This document shows positions 18,508 through 25,576 of a DNA stretch of 64,000 nucleotides, piece after piece; position 1 is the stretch's first letter, and each line of letters starts with the position of its first letter. The notes under the pieces were generated by a model. That model made no database searches and was not told the origin of the DNA. It saw only the letters and a program-made list of their open reading frames with translations. The stretch is from Niveispirillum lacus (GTDB lineage: Bacteria > Pseudomonadota > Alphaproteobacteria > Azospirillales > Azospirillaceae). The position numbers and the translations under genes were made by a program. The stretch spans positions 1 to 64,000 of the forward strand of contig NZ_NOXU01000032.1 of assembly GCF_002251795.1 (NCBI RefSeq), given 5' to 3'.

Positions 18508-19481
18508 TGCGCGTCAATGCCCGCACCCTGCCCTTCCTGGCTACGCTGGGTGTCTTCATCCTGCTCTATGCCCTGTGCGCGCTACAGTATCCAGCGATGC
18601 TGAGCAGCCGGGTCATCGCCAATCTGCTGACGGACAATGCCTTTCTGGGCGTGCTGGCGGTCGGTATGACCTTTGTCATCCTGTCGGGCGGTATCGACCT
18701 GTCCGTGGGGGCTGTGATGGGCTTCACCACCGTGGCGCTGGCGGTGATGATTGAGGGGGCGGGACTGCATCCGCTGGTCTCCTTCACCATCATGCTGGTA
18801 GGGGGTGCCCTGTTCGGCTGTGGAATCGGGGCGGCCATCCACTGGCTGAAGGCCCCGCCTTTCATCGTAACCTTGACCGCCATGTTCCTGGCGCGCGGGG
18901 CTGCGCTGCTGCTGTCAACCGACAGTATCCCCGTGCGCCATGAATTCTATCAGACCCTGTCCGGCCTTTCGCTGACCCTACCCGGCGGCGGGCGGCTGGG
19001 CCTGATCGCGCTTCTGATGCTGCTGGCCTTTGTGGCGGGCGGGGTGCTGCTGCATTTCACACGGGCGGGGCTGAAAGTCTATGCGCTGGGGGGCAATGCC
19101 CGCTTTGCCGGCCTGATGGGCATCGACACGGCCCGCACCACCATCCTGGTCTATGGCGTGTCCAGCACAATGGCGGCCCTGGCTGGCATCATTTTCTCGC
19201 TTTACACCCGGTCCGGCTATGCCCTGACGGGGGTGGGCGTAGAACTGGACGCCATCGCGGCGGTGGTGATTGGCGGCACTTTGCTGTCCGGCGGGGTGGG
19301 TGGCATGGCGGGATCGTTGATCGGCGTGCTGATCCAGGGGCTGATCCTGACCTGGATCACCTTTGATGGCAGCCTGTCCTCTTGGTGGACGAAGATTGCC
19401 ATTGGCATGCTTTTGTTCATATTTATCGGACTGCAACGCCTGATCCTGCAATTTTCCGCTCCCACCAGGCGCACGGGGTAG
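18504..19481 (+). CDS. Sugar ABC transporter permease (YjfF/AraZ type)
   Basis: A 325-residue second permease of the importer. It shows FVILSGGIDLSVGAVMGFTT and the coupling loop KVYALGGNARFAGLMGIDTA. The ATG at 18504 (or 18507) overlaps the end of the preceding permease; the longer open frame upstream lies inside that gene and is not used. The GntR gene starts 4 nt after its stop. Confidence 0.92.
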   Translation: MMRVNARTLPFLATLGVFILLYALCALQYPAMLSSRVIANLLTDNAFLGVLAVGMTFVILSGGIDLSVGAVMGFTTVALAVMIEGAGLHPLVSFTIMLVGGALFGCGIGAAIHWLKAPPFIVTLTAMFLARGAALLLSTDSIPVRHEFYQTLSGLSLTLPGGGRLGLIALLMLLAFVAGGVLLHFTRAGLKVYALGGNARFAGLMGIDTARTTILVYGVSSTMAALAGIIFSLYTRSGYALTGVGVELDAIAAVVIGGTLLSGGVGGMAGSLIGVLIQGLILTWITFDGSLSSWWTKIAIGMLLFIFIGLQRLILQFSAPTRRTG

Positions 19482-19484
19482 AAT

Positions 19485-20192
19485 ATGTCCATAGCCCGCT
19501 GGGCCGCCGACCGTCCGCTGTCGAACCATGAACAGATCGTCCGCACCCTGGGGCTGGAGATTCTGACCGGGGTATATGTGCCCGGCGCTAACCTGCCGCC
19601 GGAGCCGGCCCTGTTGTCGCGCTTCGGCATTTCCCGCACCGCCCTGCGCGAGGTGTTGAAGACCCTATCGGCCAAGGGGCTGTTGATTTCCAAGACGCGG
19701 GTGGGAACCCGTGTTCAGGACCCGATGCATTGGAACTATTTCGATGCCGATGTTCTGGCCTGGAAGGTCAGCCAGGGGCTGGATGAAACCCTGCGGCGGC
19801 ATCTGGTCGAGGTCCGTACCGCCCTCGAACCGCAGGGAGCCGCCCTGGCAGCGCAGCGCCGCACGGCCGCCGATCTGGCTGAACTGCGCCGGTGCATCGC
19901 CGCCATGACGGACCCTGGCCATGATCAGCGCAGCTTTGCCCAGGCCGATCTGGATTTCCATGTGGCGGTAGGCACCGCGTCGGGCAACCCGATGATGCGG
20001 TCCTTCGCTGCGGTGATCGAGGTGGCGCTGCTGGCCTCCTTCTCCCTCACATCACCCATCGACAGTCCGGCCCTGCAGGCACAGGTCGTGGCCGCCCACG
20101 CCGCCATCGTTGACGCCATTGAGGCGCGCAACGCGGCGGCCGCAGCAGAGGCCATGCGGGCCGTCATCCAGTCGGGATTCGACCGGGCTTAA
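19485..20192 (+). CDS. GntR-family regulator with FCD domain
   Basis: A 235-residue FadR-subfamily regulator. The N-terminal winged helix reads GVYVPGANLPPEPALLSRFGI then SRTALREVLKTLSAKGLL. The C-terminal all-helical FCD domain has the acidic/His pattern (DLDFHVAVGTASGN, VVAAHAAIVDAI) that binds a metal and a small acid or sugar-acid effector. It is the last gene of the importer operon and probably regulates it. TNGTNNNACNA-like sites at 14888-14898 and 21362-21372, and a variant at 21310-21320, are candidate targets. Confidence 0.9.
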   Translation: MSIARWAADRPLSNHEQIVRTLGLEILTGVYVPGANLPPEPALLSRFGISRTALREVLKTLSAKGLLISKTRVGTRVQDPMHWNYFDADVLAWKVSQGLDETLRRHLVEVRTALEPQGAALAAQRRTAADLAELRRCIAAMTDPGHDQRSFAQADLDFHVAVGTASGNPMMRSFAAVIEVALLASFSLTSPIDSPALQAQVVAAHAAIVDAIEARNAAAAAEAMRAVIQSGFDRA

Positions 20193-20295
20193 CCCCATTA
20201 TGATACCAGCGGCCTGAAATCCTGACCTTTGGTGACGCTTTCAGGCTCCTTAACGCCGGTGCCAGCATCCGCCGGCTTGGCGAGGCCGCATGGGC

Positions 20296-20319
20296 GGTAC
20301 GGCGGGTCGCCGCCGTACC
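20296..20319. terminator. Perfect hairpin between convergent genes
   Basis: A 10-bp perfect stem (20296-20305 with 20310-20319) with a 4-nt loop lies between the GntR gene and the convergent sugar dehydrogenase. No U-tract follows on either strand, so it is either a weak bidirectional terminator or an RNA 3'-end stabiliser. Confidence 0.5.
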
Positions 20320-20346
20320 AACGGTCATAACTGATGGTCGGTGGTA

Positions 20347-21273
20347 TTACTCGACAAAATCCTCTACCCGCACCCACCGGCCCAGCATATAGGCATCGGC
20401 CACGATGCGCAGCGGCGCCAGATCGGCATCCACACGGCGCTCGGCTACCAGACGCGCGAACAGGGCGTAGAGATGAGTGTATTCCTGTTCCTTCTGTTCG
20501 ATCTGGGCCACGCCATCAATGCTCATCACCGCGCCGCCGCGCGACAGGGTCAGGGTGCCCTGATCGGTTTCGATGATGATGTCCCAGGTCTGCGGTCCCG
20601 TCTGACGCCAGTCGAACTCCGCCGTCACAGCCAGACCCTGATGATCATGCATCTCCAGCGTCGCGGCGATCGGTGCCTGTCGGTTGGCCGGCACCTCCAG
20701 CGTCGCCTTGTCCACGATCAGGGCGTTGGGCAGCAGATGGGTGATGATCGACAGGGCATTGATGCCCGGATCAAACACGCCCAGCCCCCCCGGTGCCCAG
20801 ATCCATTCCTGTCCGGGATGCCAGTGACGCACATCCTCTTTCCAGCAGACATGCACGCGCAGCAGCTTCTTGCCCAAAAGCCATGACCGCGCCGGTTCCA
20901 CTGCTGGCGCGTAGCGCGAATGCCAAGTGGCCAGAAGCGCCAGCCCCTTGGCGCGTGCCAGGTCAATCAGGTCATAAACTTCGGTCAGGGTTGCCCCCGG
21001 CGGCTTTTCCAGCATCACATGTTTGCCAGCCTCCAGCGCCTGCCGGGCCAAGGCGTGGCGGGCCTGTGGCGGGGTGCACAGGCTGATGGCATCGACATCA
21101 CCGGCACCTGCCAGCAGCGCCGTCAGATTGGGAAAAGTCGGCACCCCATCGACATGCCCCTGCCGGCTGGCCACGGCGGCCAGCCTGTAGTCAGGATTGG
21201 CAGCAATGACGGGAAGATGCTGGTCGCGGGCGATCTTGCCGATACCAACCAGACCGATCCGGATGCAGGACAT
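20347..21273 (-). CDS. L-arabinose / D-galactose 1-dehydrogenase (Gfo/Idh/MocA family)
   Basis: A 308-residue NAD(P)-dependent sugar dehydrogenase. The Rossmann start is IGLVGIGKIARDQHLP, the catalytic lysine motif is MLEKPPGA, and the substrate segment is RHWHPGQEWIWAPGG then GVFDPGINAL. As I recall it, this closely matches Azospirillum brasilense L-arabinose 1-dehydrogenase, which also oxidises D-galactose. It starts the non-phosphorylating route to L-arabonate or D-galactonate. It is divergent from galactose mutarotase, which supplies its beta-anomer or relatives. The lactonase and sugar-acid dehydratase of this route are not in the window. Confidence 0.85.
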   Translation of the reverse strand: MSCIRIGLVGIGKIARDQHLPVIAANPDYRLAAVASRQGHVDGVPTFPNLTALLAGAGDVDAISLCTPPQARHALARQALEAGKHVMLEKPPGATLTEVYDLIDLARAKGLALLATWHSRYAPAVEPARSWLLGKKLLRVHVCWKEDVRHWHPGQEWIWAPGGLGVFDPGINALSIITHLLPNALIVDKATLEVPANRQAPIAATLEMHDHQGLAVTAEFDWRQTGPQTWDIIIETDQGTLTLSRGGAVMSIDGVAQIEQKEQEYTHLYALFARLVAERRVDADLAPLRIVADAYMLGRWVRVEDFVE

Positions 21274-21309
21274 AGGCGTTCCTCAATGGGCCGACACAGG
21301 GATTGCCTG

Positions 21310-21372
21310 AATAGACTATTTTATATGATAAATCCAGCAAAGAGCAGGCGGCCCACTTGAATAGTCTTACTA
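21310..21372. promoter_or_regulatory. Two candidate GntR operators in a divergent promoter
   Basis: AATAGACTATT (21310-21320) is palindromic with a one-base centre. GAATAGTCTTACTATTTC contains the perfect FadR-type TAGTCTTACTA (21362-21372) with AATAGT/ACTATT arms. They lie 50 bp apart between the sugar dehydrogenase and galactose mutarotase genes and are candidates for the GntR/FCD regulator at 19.5-20.2 kb. Confidence 0.5.
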
Positions 21373-21414
21373 TTTCAGCCTAAAAAGGCGCTCCCTTCCA
21401 GTCCGAGGTCGACC

Positions 21415-22500
21415 ATGCCCATGATGCCCCCCGCCCCTGCCCTTGCTGGTCGTGGGCTTTTCGGCACCTTGCCGGACGGCACGCCGGTGGAGTGGGTGAC
21501 ATTGGTCAACCGGCGGGGGGCGGCCGCCCGTCTTATCGGACTGGGCGCCAGTCTGCAGGCGCTGTGGATGCCAGACCGGGAGGGGAGGCTGGCCGATATT
21601 GTGCTGGGTCATGATGACCTGGCGACCTATCTGGCCAACCGCACCTTTCTGGGTGCCATTGTCGGGCGCTATGCCAACCGCCTTGCCGGCGGACGCTTCG
21701 CGCTGGATGAAAAATCCTACCAGACGCCTTGCAATGACGGCCCGAACTGTCTGCATGGGGGGGTGAAGGGTCTCGACCTTGTGCCCTGGACCCTGTTCAG
21801 CCACAGCCCCAACGACGCTGTCTTCACCTATCAGAGCCCGGATGGCGAGGAAGGTTTTCCGGGTACGGTAGATATTACCGCGCGATACCACCTGGACGAG
21901 GATAACATCCTGACGGTGGAGATAACGGCCACGACGGACGCCCCGACGGTCATCAACCTCACCAACCACGCCTATTTCAACCTGGGCAGCGCCGGTGCCG
22001 GCGGCGACATACTGGACCATGAATTGACCCTGGCGGCAGCCCATTACACACCGGTGGATGGCACTCTGATCCCGACCGGCGAGGTGCGGGATGTGACGGG
22101 CAGCCCGTTTGATTTCCGCACCCCACACAGGATCGGCGCCCGCATCCGTGACGCGGGTGAGCCGCAACTGCTGCTGGCACGTGGTTATGACCATAATTTT
22201 GTGCTGGATGCCGGCGGCGGACGGGAACCAGCCTTTGCCGCCAGAGTGGTCGATCCGTTCTCCGGCCGCACCCTGGACCTGTTCACCACGGAACCGGGGC
22301 TGCAATTTTATTCCGGCAACTTTCTGCCCGGCAATCTGCCCGGCAAGGGCGGCCGGCTGTACCGACAGTCCGACGCCCTGTGCCTGGAACCGCAGAAATT
22401 CCCCGACAGCCCCAATCAACCGTCTTTTCCCTCCGCCCGACTGGAGCCGGGGCAGGTTTACCGCCACGTCTCCAGCTATCGGTTCGGCATTGCCGACTGA
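21415..22500 (+). CDS. galM: Aldose 1-epimerase (galactose mutarotase)
   Basis: A 361-residue mutarotase that interconverts alpha and beta anomers of galactose, arabinose and related sugars. Family marks: NRTFLGAIVGRYANRL, the HGG segment, the catalytic His in NLTNHAYFNLG and the catalytic Glu in FTTEPGLQFYSGN. There is no signal peptide, so it is cytoplasmic. It is paired divergently with the sugar 1-dehydrogenase, fitting anomer supply to that enzyme. Confidence 0.93.
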   Translation: MPMMPPAPALAGRGLFGTLPDGTPVEWVTLVNRRGAAARLIGLGASLQALWMPDREGRLADIVLGHDDLATYLANRTFLGAIVGRYANRLAGGRFALDEKSYQTPCNDGPNCLHGGVKGLDLVPWTLFSHSPNDAVFTYQSPDGEEGFPGTVDITARYHLDEDNILTVEITATTDAPTVINLTNHAYFNLGSAGAGGDILDHELTLAAAHYTPVDGTLIPTGEVRDVTGSPFDFRTPHRIGARIRDAGEPQLLLARGYDHNFVLDAGGGREPAFAARVVDPFSGRTLDLFTTEPGLQFYSGNFLPGNLPGKGGRLYRQSDALCLEPQKFPDSPNQPSFPSARLEPGQVYRHVSSYRFGIAD

Positions 22501-22502
22501 GT

Positions 22503-23303
22503 TCAGCGCGGCTGCGCCTGCACCGTGCGGACGGTGATTGCGCCACCCGGCGCAAAGGTTACGGTGGAGGACTGGCCCAGCGCAATGTCATGAATGCCGG
22601 TCACCGCACCGGTGGTGATAAGCGTGCCCGCCGGCAGGGCGATGCCACGTGAACGGCAATGAGCCAGCAGGAAGGCCACCGCCTGTACCGGGGTGCCTGG
22701 AATGCTGGCAAAGTTGCCGGTGCCGACGACAGCACCATCGATCCGCGTTTCCACGGTCAGGCTCTGCGGAGCGGCATCCTGCCAGCCGGTCAGTGCCGGC
22801 CCCACAATCAAACCCGCATTATTGCCGAAATCGCTGACCACCACGGTCGGGCCCAGTTTATTGATCGTGGCCAGCGGGCTGCCGGCCAGTTCGATGCCGG
22901 CATGGATGGACCCGATCAGGCCCCGTGCCTCTGCCTCATCCGACGGTCCTTCGGCAGGCATGTCAGCGCCCAGCTTGACCACAAATTCCCCTTCCACAGC
23001 AGCAAAACCGCCGGGAATGATGGGCAGGTCGATGATCTGGCCTTCGCTGTATTCCCAGACATTGCCGTCAAACACCGGACCGGCCAGCCGTACCGCCCCC
23101 AGCGGTTCCCGCAGGGCGGGGGGCACCATGCCGATCTTCCACCCGCGAACCGGCGTCGGCCAAAGCGACCGCGCAACATCCTGGATTTCGTAGGACGTGG
23201 TCAGTTTGTCGGGAATGGTGCCGGGATAATCCGGCAGGGATGTACCGGCCCGGCGGGCGGCAACAAAACGCTGGGCGATTTCCTGGGCGGTGGACACCGT
23301 CAT
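22503..23303 (-). CDS. 2-keto-4-pentenoate hydratase / FAH-family protein
   Basis: A 266-residue member of the MhpD/hydratase branch of the FAH superfamily. Visible are GWKIGM, the metal ligands around VEGEFVVKLG and LIGSIHAGIELAGS, and FLLAHCRSRGIALPAGTLITTG. These enzymes hydrate or decarboxylate 2-keto acids. Here the nearby hexuronate genes and the LacI-type operator just upstream (23346-23359) suggest a sugar-acid-derived substrate instead of an aromatic one. It converges on galM with only 2 nt between stops. Confidence 0.78.
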   Translation of the reverse strand: MTVSTAQEIAQRFVAARRAGTSLPDYPGTIPDKLTTSYEIQDVARSLWPTPVRGWKIGMVPPALREPLGAVRLAGPVFDGNVWEYSEGQIIDLPIIPGGFAAVEGEFVVKLGADMPAEGPSDEAEARGLIGSIHAGIELAGSPLATINKLGPTVVVSDFGNNAGLIVGPALTGWQDAAPQSLTVETRIDGAVVGTGNFASIPGTPVQAVAFLLAHCRSRGIALPAGTLITTGAVTGIHDIALGQSSTVTFAPGGAITVRTVQAQPR

Positions 23304-23345
23304 AACTCCTGCACTGTGCGGTAGGAACCAGACCCCATCTTAAGG

Positions 23346-23359
23346 TGACACCGGTTTCC
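23346..23359. promoter_or_regulatory. ACCGGT operator copy upstream of the hydratase
   Basis: TGACACCGGTTTCC, one half matching the TGACACCGGTGNCA consensus perfectly. It lies about 43 bp upstream of the hydratase start at 23303 and downstream of the LacI gene. Confidence 0.5.
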
Positions 23360-23400
23360 ATACAAGGATGATGACGTGAAGGGCCCAGCGTCCGGCCATT

Positions 23401-24495
23401 TTATCGCGCCGGCCCGCTGCTTTCCCGCACCACCAGATGCGGCTGGAAAATGGTTTCGCGCAGTTTGGCATCGGGCTGGGCGATCCGCTGGATCAGCTTT
23501 TCAGCCGCGGTCCGACCCATATCGCGGACCGGGGATCGCACTGTTGACAGGGCTGGGCACATACGCAGGGCCAACTGGCTATCGTCGAAGCCGACAACGG
23601 TCAGGTCACGGGGGATGACAATCCCCTTTTGAAAGGCGATGCGGTAGACGCCCGCGGCCATTTCATCATTGCAGGCAAAAATGGCCGTCGGCGGATTCTT
23701 CATCGAAAGGAGTTTTTCGGCACATTCCTGGCCGCTTTCAAAAGTATAAGCACCTTGGGCGCACAGGTCGGGGTCCAGGCCCAACCCGTGCCGTGCCAGT
23801 CCGTCGGCAAAGCCCCGTCGGCGTTCCTGGGCTGATTTATATTGCGGGGTACCGGCGATGAAGCCGATGCGGCGATGGCCCAGTTCGACCAGATGATCGG
23901 CCACTTCCGCGGCCCCCTTGTAATCCTCATAGACAACCAGATGGGCGGCCACATCCAGCGGCACACAGGCCACACGGATGAAGCGGCAACCAATCTCCGT
24001 CAGCATGGCGGCCAATGCCTCATCTTCCGACAGGGGTGGCAACAGGATGACGCCATCCAGTTTCTGGCGTTCAACGAATTGCCGCATCTCCTTCATATAG
24101 GTGGGGCTGGTGCGGATGCAGGGATGCACCACCAGCTCAAACCCGTTTTTGCGGCAGGCCTCCAGAATGCCAGCCTGGACATTGACCACGTACTGGCTGT
24201 TGGGATTGTCATAAATGATGCCCAACAGAAACGATCGCTGTGACGCCAGACCCCGTGCCTGCGGATCGGGTTCATAGCCGATATCGTCGATGACCTTGGC
24301 GATTTTCTGTCGGGTTTCTTCATTGACCAGTGGCGACTGGTTGATCACCCGCGACACCGTCTTTTTGGATACCTCCGCCAGTCGTGCCACATCATTGATC
24401 GTCGGACGGCGTTTCAGATCCCAGACATAGGTCTTGGGCGGTTCCACAATCACGGGGATTTCACTGTCGGGCTGGGTGGCGCGGGCGCGGGGCAT
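23401..24495 (-). CDS. LacI-family transcriptional regulator, probable hexuronate regulator
   Basis: A 364-residue regulator. After an unusual N-terminal extension of about 30 residues comes the LacI helix-turn-helix PTINDVARLAEVSKKTVSRV with hinge YEPDPQARGLASQRS, then a periplasmic-binding-protein-like effector domain (GIIYDNPNSQYV, IGFIAGTPQYKSAQERRRG, FACNDEMAAGV, VVGFDDSQLA). The ATG at 24495 is chosen; the frame extends further upstream without homology. It sits between hydratase and KDPG aldolase genes. A palindromic ACCGGT site lies upstream (24659-24674), suggesting autoregulation, and related sites precede neighbouring catabolic genes. The effector is probably KDG or a hexuronate, by inference. 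Confidence 0.87.
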   Translation of the reverse strand: MPRARATQPDSEIPVIVEPPKTYVWDLKRRPTINDVARLAEVSKKTVSRVINQSPLVNEETRQKIAKVIDDIGYEPDPQARGLASQRSFLLGIIYDNPNSQYVVNVQAGILEACRKNGFELVVHPCIRTSPTYMKEMRQFVERQKLDGVILLPPLSEDEALAAMLTEIGCRFIRVACVPLDVAAHLVVYEDYKGAAEVADHLVELGHRRIGFIAGTPQYKSAQERRRGFADGLARHGLGLDPDLCAQGAYTFESGQECAEKLLSMKNPPTAIFACNDEMAAGVYRIAFQKGIVIPRDLTVVGFDDSQLALRMCPALSTVRSPVRDMGRTAAEKLIQRIAQPDAKLRETIFQPHLVVRESSGPAR

Positions 24496-24658
24496 GGAGG
24501 CTGCTGTCCCATTCTTATGCGTTATCGGCGGCGCGGTGGGCGACGATTGTCCTGTGGGTGGACAATGATCACTGTACTGCACTGTGCGTTGCGCAGGCGC
24601 AACCCCAAAACCGCAATGAGAGGCCATCCGGTACCGATGCGTCTACGCACCCCCAAAA

Positions 24659-24674
24659 GGTAACCGGTGACAGG
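24659..24674. promoter_or_regulatory. ACCGGT operator copy upstream of the LacI gene
   Basis: GGTAACCGGTGACAGG, with ACCGGT at 24663-24668. The reverse strand reads TGTCACCGGTTACC, matching the consensus in one arm and most of the other. It lies about 165 bp upstream of the LacI start, so autoregulation is plausible. Confidence 0.5.
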
Positions 24675-24720
24675 ATAACAGTAAAGCCGGCATGTATAGA
24701 CGGCCAGCAGCAGCACCCAA

Positions 24721-24747
24721 CCGGGGGCCATCATGAATGGCCCCCGG
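24721..24747 (-). terminator. Hairpin after KDPG aldolase gene
   Basis: An 11-bp perfect stem (24721-24731 with 24737-24747) and 5-nt loop, 10 nt beyond the eda stop on the minus strand. No U-tract follows, so termination would be weak or factor-assisted. Confidence 0.55.
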
Positions 24748-24757
24748 AAGCGAAAGT

Positions 24758-25393
24758 TCAGGCGCGGGCAAAAGCCGCCGCTGCACGGGCATTTTCTGTG
24801 ATGCCCGTCCAGTCACCATTGGCGATCTGTTTGGGGGTTGCGATCCAGGACCCGCCAACACCCACGACATTCTTCAACGCCAGATAGGATTCAACCTTGT
24901 CGCGGCCGATGCCGCCCGTGGGGCAGAACCGGGCATGCGGCAAGGGCCCGGACAGGGCAGCGATGGTGGCAGCACCGCCATACTGCTCCGCCGGGAACAG
25001 CTTCAGCACCTCAAACCCGTCATCCAACCGCTCCAGCACTTCGCTGGGCGTTGCCACACCGGGGATCACGGGTACACCGCAAGATTTCAGTGGGGCCACC
25101 AGCGCGCGGGTTGTGGCCGGGGTGACGATGAAGTCGGACCCCGCCGACATGGCGGCATCAAGATCGGCGGGCTTCAAAATGGTGCCAGCGCCGACGATCA
25201 GGGAGGGCACGGCCCGCTTCATGGCGGTAATCGAATCCAGGGCGGCCGGTGTGCGCAACGTCACCTCCACCACGCAGAGCCCCCCCTGTTTCAATGCCAC
25301 GGCCAGGGGGGCTGCGTCTTCCACCCGGTCGATGGTCAGGACGGGAATGACGGGGGAGCTTTTCAGCAGGGTGGTGAAAGCCTGGATATTCAA
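24758..25393 (-). CDS. eda: KDPG aldolase
   Basis: A 211-residue class I aldolase that splits 2-keto-3-deoxy-6-phosphogluconate into pyruvate and glyceraldehyde-3-phosphate. The catalytic E43 (VVEVTLRT), R47 and Schiff-base K131 (VLKLFPAEQYGG) are present, as is CPTGGI. Together with kdgK at 28.7 kb it completes the lower hexuronate pathway. It lies downstream of the TonB receptor gene on the same strand with a 183-bp gap containing a hairpin. Confidence 0.94.
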   Translation of the reverse strand: MNIQAFTTLLKSSPVIPVLTIDRVEDAAPLAVALKQGGLCVVEVTLRTPAALDSITAMKRAVPSLIVGAGTILKPADLDAAMSAGSDFIVTPATTRALVAPLKSCGVPVIPGVATPSEVLERLDDGFEVLKLFPAEQYGGAATIAALSGPLPHARFCPTGGIGRDKVESYLALKNVVGVGGSWIATPKQIANGDWTGITENARAAAAFARA

Positions 25394-25538
25394 GATCGGG
25401 CTCCAATCAACAGGAAAACGGCCCCGCCTGTACCGGGGGGGCCGTCATGAGTTCGGAACAGGAGAGGAAGGCAATAGCGAACCCGGCAGTCCACTGCCAC
25501 CGGTTTCCACGCCGGGCCGCATTGCGGCCCTGGGGGGG

Positions 25539-25567
25539 CTTCCCCCAGCCCGAGGGGCCGGGGGAAG
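25539..25567 (-). terminator. GC-rich hairpin after the TonB receptor gene
   Basis: GCTTCCCCC (25539-25547) pairs with GGGGGAAGC (25559-25567) just beyond the receptor stop at 25577. No U-run follows. It is likely a processing or partial termination point between receptor and eda. Confidence 0.45.
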
Positions 25568-25576
25568 CAGAAATCA

